Source of the DNA: CAUJGQ01 sp042408665
GTDB taxonomy: Bacteria; Chloroflexota; Dehalococcoidia; CAUJGQ01
Reading direction: 5' to 3'
DNA: 13,160 nt
Assembly (NCBI GenBank): GCA_042408665.1
Contig: JBHOQW010000048.1
Location: forward strand, 1-13,160
A program made the translations under genes and the position numbers. The notes below the pieces were generated by a model. It had not been told where the DNA came from, did not search any database, and worked only from the letters and a program-made list of their open reading frames with translations. This document shows, piece after piece, positions 4,954 through 10,886 of the stretch. Positions within the stretch are counted from its first letter, which is position 1, and each line of letters opens with the position of its first letter.

Positions 4954-5840
4954 CTGACCAGGGCGGCCACGCACTGGGCTGGTTTGTGGATTTGCGCTGG
5001 GGCAGTGAGGGGCAGGGGCTGCCAGGCGCCCCGGAGCCGGACGGGAAGGGGCCGATCCTGTACGGCCGGGTGCGCTACAACCGCCTGGGCATTCAGAAGC
5101 TGACCGATGAAGAGTACAAGTACCTCTCGCCACAGTACCACCTCAACTACGTGGACAAGGAAACGGGGATCGCCTACGGCCCCACGTTGTTAGCCGTGGC
5201 GGCGACCAACAACCCCTTCCTGCGCATCCGCAGCATCCAGGGTGAGCCCGCGCCGGAGCCCGTGGTGCTCACGGACGGACTGATCGGTACGAGGCGCAGG
5301 GGCGCCAGCGAACTGAGTGAGGAGGCGATGGCTATGACCGCGGCGGAGATGCAGACCACGCAGACCATGCAGACCACGCAGACCGCGCCGATCCCGGTGC
5401 GGAACGAGCAGCCGCAAGGCGGGCAGGACGTACAGCTCACGGAGCAGATCGCGACGCTGTCTGAGCAGAACCGCCGGCTCGCGGCTGAGGTCGCGCGGCT
5501 GCGCGAGGAGCGGCACCGTGACCGGGTGGAACGGTTCATCAGCGAGCAGGTGAGTCGCGGGGTACCGCCGGCGGTGACGACGATTGCCCGCGCCATCCTG
5601 CTCAACTGCTCCCCGGACGCTGAGGCGGTGATCGCGCTGAGCGATGCGCCTGACGCTCCGAAAGTCAACCTGTTCGAGGCGGTGCAGGAGCTGGTGCGTA
5701 CGATTGAGGGGCTGCGGCTGGGTGCCCGCACGCGCCAAGAGGATCGCCCGCTGCCGCCGGGGCAGGCCGTGCTGGATGAGCAGATCGAGGCCGCCAAGCG
5801 CGAGGTGCTGCGCCTGGCCGGCGTGCGCGTACAGGACTGA
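4944..5840 (+). CDS. Mu gpI-like prohead protease C-terminal part with scaffold domain
   Basis: This is the continuation of the broken protease in the -1 frame. It starts with DLTDQGGHALGWFVDLRWG and EYKYLSPQYHL...GPTLLAVAATNNPFLR, the typical end of the Mu I / phage protease domain (GWxxDL, Y-x-Y-[IL]-SP, LxxVAxTNNP). After that comes a linker and a predicted coiled coil (LTEQIATLSEQNRRLAAEVARLREER) with a charged C-terminal half, as in internal scaffolding proteins. The frame has no ATG, GTG or TTG between 4944 and 4985 that would keep the GW motif, so it is not an independent gene for the protease part. One extra base between 4944 and 4945 would join both halves; if it were C, the joint would read PLDEHDLTDQGG, restoring a histidine where relatives have one. 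Confidence 0.75.
   Translation, partial: DDLTDQGGHALGWFVDLRWGSEGQGLPGAPEPDGKGPILYGRVRYNRLGIQKLTDEEYKYLSPQYHLNYVDKETGIAYGPTLLAVAATNNPFLRIRSIQGEPAPEPVVLTDGLIGTRRRGASELSEEAMAMTAAEMQTTQTMQTTQTAPIPVRNEQPQGGQDVQLTEQIATLSEQNRRLAAEVARLREERHRDRVERFISEQVSRGVPPAVTTIARAILLNCSPDAEAVIALSDAPDAPKVNLFEAVQELVRTIEGLRLGARTRQEDRPLPPGQAVLDEQIEAAKREVLRLAGVRVQD
5320..5336 (+). promoter_or_regulatory. Internal ribosome binding site for a nested scaffold gene
   Basis: AGGAGG (5320-5325) stands 8 bases before the in-frame ATG at 5334 and 2 bases before another at 5328. It is one of the best ribosome binding sites in the window, although it lies inside an open frame. The position, at the junction between protease domain and coiled-coil scaffold, matches the nested starts known for Mu I/Z and lambda C/Nu3. 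Confidence 0.7.
5334..5840 (+). CDS. Nested capsid scaffold protein (Mu gpZ / lambda Nu3 type)
   Basis: A 168-residue product would start at the ATG at 5334 in the same frame as the protease C-terminal part and share its stop. It begins MTAAEMQTTQTMQTTQT, a polar linker built from an 18-base tandem duplication (5349-5384). It continues into a heptad-rich segment (about 45-65) and a helix-rich charged tail ending KREVLRLAGVRVQD. In Mu and lambda such nested products form the core around which the capsid shell assembles and are then degraded by the protease. Because it has its own start, scaffold could still be made here although the protease frame is broken. The internal start is inferred from the ribosome binding site and domain layout, not observed. 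Confidence 0.6.
   Translation: MTAAEMQTTQTMQTTQTAPIPVRNEQPQGGQDVQLTEQIATLSEQNRRLAAEVARLREERHRDRVERFISEQVSRGVPPAVTTIARAILLNCSPDAEAVIALSDAPDAPKVNLFEAVQELVRTIEGLRLGARTRQEDRPLPPGQAVLDEQIEAAKREVLRLAGVRVQD
5349..5384 (+). repeat. 18-base tandem duplication inside the scaffold linker
   Basis: ATGCAGACCACGCAGACC occurs twice head to tail without mismatch and encodes MQTTQT twice. Being a multiple of three it keeps the frame, and it lies in a linker where length changes would be tolerated. Confidence 0.9.
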
Positions 5841-5852
5841 GGAGGTGCGGGG

Positions 5853-6326
5853 ATGGCGACTCGCAAGGAGCAGGAGCAGGAGCCGGTCGTGGGCCTGAAC
5901 GAGCAGGGGGCCGCGCCGAAGGAAACCGGTGCGGGCGGGCCGCCGGCGCCGGGCGCCTTCTACGCGGTCAACTCTGCCTACGCGGTGGGACAGCGGGACA
6001 TCTGGTTTTCATCGTCCGGGCAGGTGGTGACCAGCTACACGTTTGATGCCAGCACGGTCGCGGCTGACCCCAACGGCGACAAGATCGTGCGCGAGGGCAC
6101 GGTTCTCTCGCTCACGGCGGGTGGCAAGGTCAAGCCACGGGTCGCCACGGAGACGGCCATCGGTGTCCTGTTGCACCGCATCAACGTGCGGGACGGTGAC
6201 CAGGACGTGGGTGTGGTGGTGGGCGGCCATCTGGTACGAAGCAAGCTCACCGACGACGGGGTGTTCGGCAGCGTGGCAGCCGGCGCGGAGCAGGACCTCC
6301 GCAACCGGGGCGTGTTCCTCAAGTGA
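5853..6326 (+). CDS. Head decoration protein, lambda gpD-like
   Basis: A 157-residue protein. After a charged, disordered N-terminus (1-33) a small beta-rich domain follows. DKIVREGTVLSLTAGGKVKPRVATETAIGVLLHRINVRDGDQDVGVVVGGHLVRSKL has the layout of the HDPD family: a start-up 'GTVL' strand, a glycine-containing turn, 'A.GVLL..I.V.DGD', and a final 'V...G.lv...L' strand. Such proteins bind the outside of expanded capsids as trimers and stabilise them. The ATG follows GGAGGTG at good spacing, 12 bases after the protease/scaffold stop. The gene order protease/scaffold, decoration protein, gpE capsid is the same as in lambda (C/Nu3, D, E), which supports the call. The family match is by eye, so the gene is certain but the function moderately so. 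Confidence 0.75.
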   Translation: MATRKEQEQEPVVGLNEQGAAPKETGAGGPPAPGAFYAVNSAYAVGQRDIWFSSSGQVVTSYTFDASTVAADPNGDKIVREGTVLSLTAGGKVKPRVATETAIGVLLHRINVRDGDQDVGVVVGGHLVRSKLTDDGVFGSVAAGAEQDLRNRGVFLK

Positions 6327-6381
6327 GCGAAGCGTGAATGACGTGAGCGCCCCGGACTAGCACGGAAGAGGAGGCGTGGCG

Positions 6382-7434
6382 ATGCCGTACCAGCCCGACA
6401 TGATCGACATCCTCAACCCGCGCGTGTGGACCGGCGTGGTGCGGGAGACGCCGGTGCCGGCGGAGTACCTCTTTCAGCAGTTCTTGCCTTTCCGGGACGT
6501 GCCCGGTGACCGGCTGGAGTGGGACATCCTCGCCGCCGAGAACCCGATGGCGCCGTTCGTGGCGGTGGATGCCGAATCGCCGCGCATGGATGACGAACTG
6601 ATCCGGCGCGCCTGGGCGGACATCGTCTACATCCGCTTGAAGCGCTCGCTCAAGGAGAGCGACGTGCGCATCATCCGGGAGCTGGGCGGTGCGCCGTCGA
6701 CCTCGCAAGCGGGCCAGATGGCGCAGGCGGCGCGGGCCAAGATCGCCCGCGAGGGGGTGCGTCTCAGCAACGCCGTGGATGCGCGCGTGGAGTGGCTGCG
6801 CGTGCGGGCGCTGTTGGGCAGCATCGTGGTCAACGCCGACTCCGGGTTTGGCAGCCAGGTGCGGTTCACGATCACGGTGCCGGTGGAGGCGCGCACGGCG
6901 ACCACGCTCTGGAGCGACACCGCCAACAGTGACCCGATTGGCGACATGGAGACCTGGTTCAAGGACTTCCCGTTCGACTTCGCGCACATGATCGCCAGCC
7001 GCGAGGTCTTCTTCAACCTGAGCCGCAACCAGAAGCTCCTGCGGCAGATGTTCGCCGGGGTGGGTGGCGGCACGGACCCCACGCGCGTCTCCGTCCAGCA
7101 GGTGATGCGCCTGATCTCTGACGAGCTGGGCCTGGAGGGCCATCGCTACGACGCCAAGTACACGGATCGCAACGATACCGGCACCGCCGTCACGATCACG
7201 GCCGCCCCGTTCCTGCCGGCAAACAAGGTGATCTTCCTGCCGCGTGAGCCGGTGGGCTACTTCGCCACGGCGCCCGCGCCGCAGAACAACTACCAGACGG
7301 GCAAGTTCGCCTGGATGGACGAGTCGGGGCGGACGCTGCCGATGGACCCCTACCGCATTGAGCTGGGCGTCGGCATCTATGGCCTGCCGGTGATCGAGCA
7401 GCCAGGCAAAGTGCTGGTGGCGACGGTGGCATGA
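6382..7434 (+). CDS. Major capsid protein, gpE family
   Basis: A 350-residue protein with the features of the lambda gpE / Phage_cap_E family. It has a short N-terminal region without a delta domain, then FLPFRDVPGDRLEWDIL, a conserved early strand, and PFVAVDAESPRMDD, the acidic loop before the E-loop. The middle contains DARVEWLRVRALLGSIVV, a family helix with the W/L pattern. TLWSDTANSDPIGDMETWFKDF is followed by ASREVFFNLSRNQKLLRQMF, corresponding to the 'm....w..l..n..v...l' segment. The C-terminus carries VIFLPREPVGYFATAPA and GVGIYGLPVIEQPGKVLVATV, the typical closing strands. It would form the icosahedral shell. AGAGGAGG lies 7 bases before the ATG at 6382; a GTG at 6376 is in frame but only one base from that site. 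A strong hairpin follows the gene. Confidence 0.85.
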   Translation: MPYQPDMIDILNPRVWTGVVRETPVPAEYLFQQFLPFRDVPGDRLEWDILAAENPMAPFVAVDAESPRMDDELIRRAWADIVYIRLKRSLKESDVRIIRELGGAPSTSQAGQMAQAARAKIAREGVRLSNAVDARVEWLRVRALLGSIVVNADSGFGSQVRFTITVPVEARTATTLWSDTANSDPIGDMETWFKDFPFDFAHMIASREVFFNLSRNQKLLRQMFAGVGGGTDPTRVSVQQVMRLISDELGLEGHRYDAKYTDRNDTGTAVTITAAPFLPANKVIFLPREPVGYFATAPAPQNNYQTGKFAWMDESGRTLPMDPYRIELGVGIYGLPVIEQPGKVLVATVA

Positions 7435-7458
7435 GCGCCGTCTGCCGACCGCGCCATC

Positions 7459-7500
7459 GGGGTGACCGGCGCGTGGACCTCCTGGCGCGCCGGTCGCCCC
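7459..7500 (+). terminator. Strong hairpin after the major capsid gene
   Basis: A 15-base stem (7459-7473 with 7486-7500), with one G-T pair and otherwise perfect, encloses a 12-base loop. There is no T-run after it, so it is not a classic intrinsic terminator. It could partly stop transcription, or protect the upstream mRNA and so favour capsid over downstream genes. Confidence 0.55.
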
Positions 7501-7525
7501 GGCCAACCTCCCACGGAGGCGAGCG

Positions 7526-8035
7526 GTGAGCTTGGTCACGGTGGCCGACGTGCAGAACGAGCTCCCGGAACTGGTGGTGGACGCCACCACCCGGCCCAGC
7601 ACGACGCAGGTGCAGGGCTTCATTGACGCCGTGGAGGCGGAGGTGCGCGCCCACGCCGAGGCAGCCGGGGTGGAGTGGCCCACGGACCCATCCAGCGCGG
7701 CGGCGGCCATGCTGCGCGCCACGATCCTGGAGGGAGTGGTGGCGAAGGTGCTGCGCGCCCGCTATGCACTGGCGCCAGCGGAGATGCAACCCGAGGCATT
7801 CAAGCTGGCCGCCCAATCCTACGAGAAGAGGCTGGCCCAGATCGGGGTGCTGGTGCAGGGGATGCGGCAGGTGCAGGCCCCGGCTCAGGCGGCGCAGGCC
7901 GGGGCGCATGAGGACGGCCCCAGCCTGGGCCGGCCGGCGCTCCCTGACGCGCCCACGCTCACCGGCTCCTTCGCGGGCTGGGTGCTGGCCCGCGAGTGGG
8001 CGGCTACGAGGGAGTGGCGGCGCGGGGCGTGGTAA
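7526..8035 (+). CDS. Putative head-tail adaptor (connector) protein
   Basis: A 169-residue protein starting at a GTG, six bases after GGAGG. It opens SLVTVADVQNELPELVVD and then has mostly helical segments: GFIDAVEAEVRAHAEAAGVEW, then AAAAMLRATILEGVVAKVLRARYAL and EAFKLAAQSYEKRLAQIGVLVQ. This arrangement of a short 'tvaDv...lp' start and bundled helices is that of the gp6/gp15-type adaptor that docks under the portal. The C-terminus (about 120-169) is a Pro/Ala-rich tail with a final charged WRRGAW. Its place directly after the capsid gene fits. The family call is based on layout, not on signature residues, so the function is only likely. Confidence 0.6.
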   Translation: MSLVTVADVQNELPELVVDATTRPSTTQVQGFIDAVEAEVRAHAEAAGVEWPTDPSSAAAAMLRATILEGVVAKVLRARYALAPAEMQPEAFKLAAQSYEKRLAQIGVLVQGMRQVQAPAQAAQAGAHEDGPSLGRPALPDAPTLTGSFAGWVLAREWAATREWRRGAW

Positions 8036-8085
8036 GGGCGCTGTAAGGGCGCGGTGAGGGCACGGTGAGGGTGCGGTGAGGGCGC
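8031..8085. repeat. 11-base tandem repeat, five copies
   Basis: Five units of consensus GGTRAGGGCRC follow each other (8031, 8042, 8053, 8064, 8075) with one or two changes per unit. The first unit overlaps the stop codon of the adaptor gene. The repeat fills most of the 76-base gap to the next gene. Confidence 0.85.
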
Positions 8086-8111
8086 GGTACTGACAGAGGG
8101 GTGACACCGGC

Positions 8112-8621
8112 GTGGCGATAGACCTCGTACCGGCGCGGCTGCCAAGTCTGGAGCCCATCTGCGACCTGGTGCGGCAGGTGGTGGTGGGCCAGTACGCGGA
8201 TGCGTTGACGGCGGTCGGCGCGCGCTTCCCGGACCCACCAGGCCGCGCGGTGCCCCTGCGCGTGCCGGTGCAGGTGACCGTTCAGGGCGCCAACCAGTAC
8301 GTGCTGCCCCAGCAATGGCCAGCGCTGGTGATCGCGGGGCCTGAGCTGCGCGTTGAGCAGGCCAATGAGCAGCTGGGTAGTCAGGTGTGGCGTGGCCGGC
8401 TGGAGCTGACCCTGTGGGAGACGCATGACGACCCGGAGGTGCTCACCCGCGTCCTGCACCGTCACGCCGCTGCCCTGTGGCTGGTGCTGACCAACAACGA
8501 TCCGCTGGGCGGGTTCGCCAGCCTCGACTACCGCGGCCAGGAGATCGGCGAGGTTGAGGCCACCGCCAGTGTGAACGTGCGCGGGGTGATGGTGGCGGTT
8601 GACGTGTGGTTCGTGACCTAG
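8112..8621 (+). CDS. Putative neck / tail completion protein
   Basis: A 169-residue protein starting at a GTG behind GAGGGGTG. An N-terminal helix (LPSLEPICDLVRQVVVGQYADALTAVG) is followed by a beta-rich region: VPLRVPVQVTVQGANQYVLPQQWPALVIAG, then WRGRLELTLWETHDDPEVLTRVLHRHAAALWLVL and a last strand pair (VEATASVNVRGVMVAVDVWFV). The alternation 'PVxV...lp..PALVI' with a later 'RxxLELTLWe...dpevL.r' helix resembles tail-terminator or neck proteins that close the tail tube at the head. Its position between the adaptor and the gp10-like gene fits a neck function. Which of the neck roles it plays cannot be read from the sequence. Confidence 0.5.
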   Translation: MAIDLVPARLPSLEPICDLVRQVVVGQYADALTAVGARFPDPPGRAVPLRVPVQVTVQGANQYVLPQQWPALVIAGPELRVEQANEQLGSQVWRGRLELTLWETHDDPEVLTRVLHRHAAALWLVLTNNDPLGGFASLDYRGQEIGEVEATASVNVRGVMVAVDVWFVT

Positions 8622-8631
8622 GGGGGGCCGC

Positions 8632-8649
8632 GCCCCGGCATGCCGGGGC
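8632..8649. repeat. Perfect 18-base GC-rich palindrome
   Basis: GCCCCGGCATGCCGGGGC is its own reverse complement and lies in the 50-base gap before the gp10-like gene, 10 bases after the previous stop. It may be a regulatory protein site or simply a snap-back structure between genes. Confidence 0.8.
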
Positions 8650-8671
8650 AGTGGAGCTGTGGAGCGGGGTG

Positions 8672-9187
8672 ATGGCTGAGGGGAACCGGTTGGTGCAAAT
8701 CACGCTGGTCGGCTGGCGTAACCCGCGCTCAGGCCGGTTTCAAGCCGTGTCAGGACGTGCGCGTGACCGGCAGCGGGCCGCGACCCGTGCCCTGCTCAGG
8801 CGGATGAAGGAGCGGGCGGAGGAGCTGTCGCCGGTGGGCAAGCCACGACCGGGCCGGTCAGAGCGGCAGCGGTTCAAAGCGAGCTGGCGGATCACCTTCC
8901 AGCCCACGGAGCGGGGCGGCGCGGGCGTGCTGGCCAACGTGGCGCCGCACGCGCCCTACGTGATCTATCCCACCCGTCCGCATGTCATCCGTGCCCGGCG
9001 GGCGCGGGCGCTGGTTTTTGAGGGCCGCGATGGCCGGATGGTCTTCCGGCGTGAGGTCTTCCATCCCGGCACGAAGGGCAATGACGTGCCCGGCAAGGTG
9101 CTCAAGGAGTTCAAGGATGAGGCGGAGCGGGAGCTACGCCGGGTAGCGGTGCAGGTGGTGGCGGACATCACGGACGTGTTCAAGTAG
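8672..9187 (+). CDS. HK97 gp10-like head-tail joining / tail protein
   Basis: A 171-residue protein resembling the HK97 gp10-like family: a basic helical N-terminal part (RARDRQRAATRALLRRMKERAEELSPVG), then the family's typical 'P..tG.l..sw' turn in ELSPVGKPRPGRSERQRFKASWRI. It continues with a strand and the APHAPYVIYPTRPHVIRARRARALVF segment, in which 'YA..ve.GT..h.i....k.L.f' is the family pattern. The end is KEFKDEAERELRRVAVQVVADI, a helix found in these proteins. ATG 8672 is preferred, since GGAG lies seven bases upstream and the conserved domain begins there; the frame is open to an ATG at 8606, but that part overlaps the previous gene. It likely connects tail tube and head. Confidence 0.7.
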   Translation: MAEGNRLVQITLVGWRNPRSGRFQAVSGRARDRQRAATRALLRRMKERAEELSPVGKPRPGRSERQRFKASWRITFQPTERGGAGVLANVAPHAPYVIYPTRPHVIRARRARALVFEGRDGRMVFRREVFHPGTKGNDVPGKVLKEFKDEAERELRRVAVQVVADITDVFK

Positions 9188-9212
9188 CAGGCATACACGA
9201 CGGAGGTAGGCA

Positions 9213-9818
9213 ATGGCCGGCTTCTACCGTGGCAACAGCGATGAGGTGATCGCGGCGCCCTGTCGGGTGCTGATCGCGCCCTCAACATACCCGCATCCCA
9301 CGCAGCTCAGCCACATCATCAACCTGAGCACGTACGACCCGAACATCACCTATGGCTGGCAGGACCTGGGGGTGACGGGCGCCCCCACGCGGGTGTCGAT
9401 TGGCGCGGACGCCCAGAAGCTGTCCAACCAGCAGTTCGGGCAGTTCCGCACCGTGCCCACCGACTTCCACGGGCAGGTGGTGAGTGAGTTCCTCCAGGTC
9501 AGCCAGGACAAGAAGGCGCTACTCATCCCGCTGGCGGTCAAGCAGGCGGATACGCCGGGTGGGGAGAAGCTGACCGACTACACCTCGGTGGCCAGCTTCC
9601 CCACCGTGCGCCTGGCGCTCCTGTTCAAGGACCACAACAACAAGGCGCACGCCATCTACATGCCCAAGTGCCAGTGGGGCGGGCAGGACATCGAGCAGCA
9701 GATCGGGCGTGGTGAGATGATCCGCATCCCCATGACCTGGGACGCCTACCCGGACGACACCCTGCTTGACCCGACCAACGGGGAGCCGGTGATCCGGCGC
9801 GATTTCGACCAGGTGTAG
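9213..9818 (+). CDS. Major tail protein (tube)
   Basis: A 201-residue protein beginning MAGFYRGNSDEVIAAPCRVLIAP behind a very good GGAGGT site. The sequence is beta-strand rich, with a segment DPNITYGWQDLGVTGAPTRVSIGADAQ typical of tail-tube subunits (strand 'W.dlG.t...v.i...' that sets up the reference state against which strains are read). Later DYTSVASFPTVRLALLFKD and KCQWGGQDIEQQIGRGEMIRIPMTW provide the closing strands, where 'v.w.....i....g....ipv.f.a' is common. The gene is followed by the tail-assembly chaperone pair and the tape measure gene, the standard order for long-tailed phages. No sheath gene is seen, suggesting a non-contractile tail. The family assignment is by layout and context. 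Confidence 0.7.
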   Translation: MAGFYRGNSDEVIAAPCRVLIAPSTYPHPTQLSHIINLSTYDPNITYGWQDLGVTGAPTRVSIGADAQKLSNQQFGQFRTVPTDFHGQVVSEFLQVSQDKKALLIPLAVKQADTPGGEKLTDYTSVASFPTVRLALLFKDHNNKAHAIYMPKCQWGGQDIEQQIGRGEMIRIPMTWDAYPDDTLLDPTNGEPVIRRDFDQV

Positions 9819-9839
9819 GGGCGCCGCGTGGGCATGCGG

Positions 9840-9866
9840 GTACGTGGGGTACGTGGGGTACGTGGG
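9840..9866. repeat. 9-base tandem repeat, three copies
   Basis: GTACGTGGG is repeated three times without a mismatch in the 56-base gap between the tail tube gene and the chaperone gene, just before the start region at 9875. Confidence 0.85.
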
Positions 9867-9874
9867 AGTGGAGC

Positions 9875-10438
9875 ATGAGCGGACCGGATGTGCGGGATGG
9901 ACATGGGCAGGAAGTTCTCCCGCAGCGGGTGTTTGGTGAGAAAGGGCGGCCGGTGCAGCTTGCCGGTCGTACCTACCATCTGGCCGTGCACACCGTTGCC
10001 GGCATCCGCGCCTTCAAGCGTTTCTTAGAGGAAGAGTTTCCGGCGGGGGCGCTGGTGGACGCGGACAGCGCCGGGCAGGCGGTGGTGGACGGCGCGCTGC
10101 TCACCGACAACTTCAGTCCCCTGCGCCGGCTCCTGGAGATGGCGATTGAGGAGGAGTTGCCGGAGGGGGTTGAGCTGCACGCCACGGCCACGGAGCTACG
10201 AGAGGCGCTGGACGCCTTCTTTGCCCAGAACGGCTTCGCCTGGATGGAGCGGCTGGTAAAAAACTCGGCCGCGCTGGCGACCCGGCTGCTGGAGGCCTAC
10301 CTGGCCGAGCGCCTGACGGCGGTGGCCGGATCGCCAGCGACACCGGCGACACAGACCGCGAGTTCGAACGGCGGTGGCAGGAGCAGCGGGCGCGCCTCCT
10401 CTGGCACGGCGCCACGCTCGACCTCATCGACCACATGA
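9875..10438 (+). CDS. Tail assembly chaperone (gpG-like), unshifted product
   Basis: A 187-residue protein whose N-terminal two thirds look like a tail-assembly chaperone. GRPVQLAGRTYHLAVHTVAGIRAFKRFLEEEF has the shape of a short strand followed by a helix, and PLRRLLEMAIEEELPEGVELHATATELREALDAFFAQNG continues helically. From about residue 145 the zero-frame tail (SPATPATQTASSNGGGRSSG) is low complexity, as expected for a region that mainly hosts an overlapping frame. Residues 129-130 (AAA AAC) belong to a slippery heptamer at 10258-10264, where a fraction of ribosomes should enter the -1 frame. The downstream frame starts in the same operon before the tape measure gene. Lambda G and its GT fusion are the best-known model. 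Confidence 0.75.
   Translation: MSGPDVRDGHGQEVLPQRVFGEKGRPVQLAGRTYHLAVHTVAGIRAFKRFLEEEFPAGALVDADSAGQAVVDGALLTDNFSPLRRLLEMAIEEELPEGVELHATATELREALDAFFAQNGFAWMERLVKNSAALATRLLEAYLAERLTAVAGSPATPATQTASSNGGGRSSGRASSGTAPRSTSSTT
10258..10264 (+). promoter_or_regulatory. -1 ribosomal frameshift site A AAA AAC
   Basis: In the chaperone frame the codons read GTA AAA AAC, so the heptamer is A AAA AAC with the exact X XXY YYZ phase of a -1 slippery sequence. AAA is a rare lysine codon in this window. From 10264 the -1 frame is open to the stop at 10746. TCGGCC (10265-10270) could pair with GGCCGA (10303-10308) as a stimulating structure, but this begins directly at the site. Confidence 0.8.
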
Positions 10439-10746
10439 TCCTGGCCGTGGCGGGGCCTCCCTCCCACGTGAGCCCCGAAGAGGTGCTCAGCCGGCGCACG
10501 CTGCCGGAGCTGTTGGCCCTGTACATCCACACCCGCAACTGGCAGCGGGAGCGAGCGGCGGAGCGGTGGGAGGCATGGGCGCTGCGGATGGAGCTGGAGG
10601 CGGTGTTGCGTGGGGCCACGCCGCATGAGGCGCACCGGTTCGCGCGGCCGGCGTGGCAGCGGGTAGAGGAGCTGCGGCGGCCGGAGGCGGAACCGGAGCT
10701 GCCGCCGCTGGACGCGGACACGCGCCGGTTCCTTGGGCTGGCGTGA
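10264..10746 (+). CDS. Tail assembly chaperone, frameshifted C-terminal part (gpT-like)
   Basis: This is the -1 frame extension of the chaperone. From 10264 to the stop it has 160 codons, so the G-T fusion would be 290 residues. After a Gly/Pro/Ala-rich joint the sequence becomes convincingly protein-like: REFERRWQEQRARLLWHGA, then LIDHMILAVAGPPSHVSPEEVL and LLALYIHTRNWQRERAAERWEAW, ending with PPLDADTRRFLGLA. Part of this lies before the ATG at 10435, which has no clear ribosome binding site, so the frame seems to be translated mainly by frameshifting. As an independent gene, 10435-10746 would give only 103 residues and lose REFERRW...ATLD. In lambda the fusion carries the soluble tape measure protein to the assembling tube. 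Confidence 0.7.
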   Translation, partial: LGRAGDPAAGGLPGRAPDGGGRIASDTGDTDREFERRWQEQRARLLWHGATLDLIDHMILAVAGPPSHVSPEEVLSRRTLPELLALYIHTRNWQRERAAERWEAWALRMELEAVLRGATPHEAHRFARPAWQRVEELRRPEAEPELPPLDADTRRFLGLA

Positions 10747-10761
10747 CGCCCTGCTCCGCGA

Positions 10762-10781
10762 GGAGCTACTGCCCGCTCCGC
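10762..10781. repeat. Dispersed 20-base element, copy 2
   Basis: It matches the element at 2061-2080 in 17 of 20 positions and, like it, follows a stop codon closely and precedes a short tandem repeat. A further GC-rich partial copy (CTGCTCCGC, 10751-10759) lies just before it. Confidence 0.6.
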
Positions 10782-10803
10782 GGCGCAGGGAGCTGCTGCG
10801 CAC

Positions 10804-10857
10804 CAGCGCCAGCGCCAGCGCCAGCACCAACGCCAACGCCAACGCCAACGCCAGCAC
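10804..10857. repeat. 6-base tandem repeat, nine units
   Basis: Units of consensus CARCRC run without interruption: CAGCGC three times, CAGCAC, CAACGC four times, CAGCAC. The repeat fills about half of the 140-base gap before the tape measure gene. It is not a believable coding region. Confidence 0.9.
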
Positions 10858-10886
10858 CAGGCAGTAGGGCGTGAGCGAGAAGGAGC

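Noticed and set aside
4930..4956. Programmed -1 frameshift for the protease
   Set aside because: No X XXY YYZ heptamer was seen in phase; the codons near the joint are GTG CCC CTG GAC GAG ATG ACC TGA. A lost base explains the break more simply.
6319..7722. Minus-strand frame of 467 codons
   Set aside because: It is antisense to the well-supported major capsid gene and crosses two gene borders. The composition is typical of a shadow frame.
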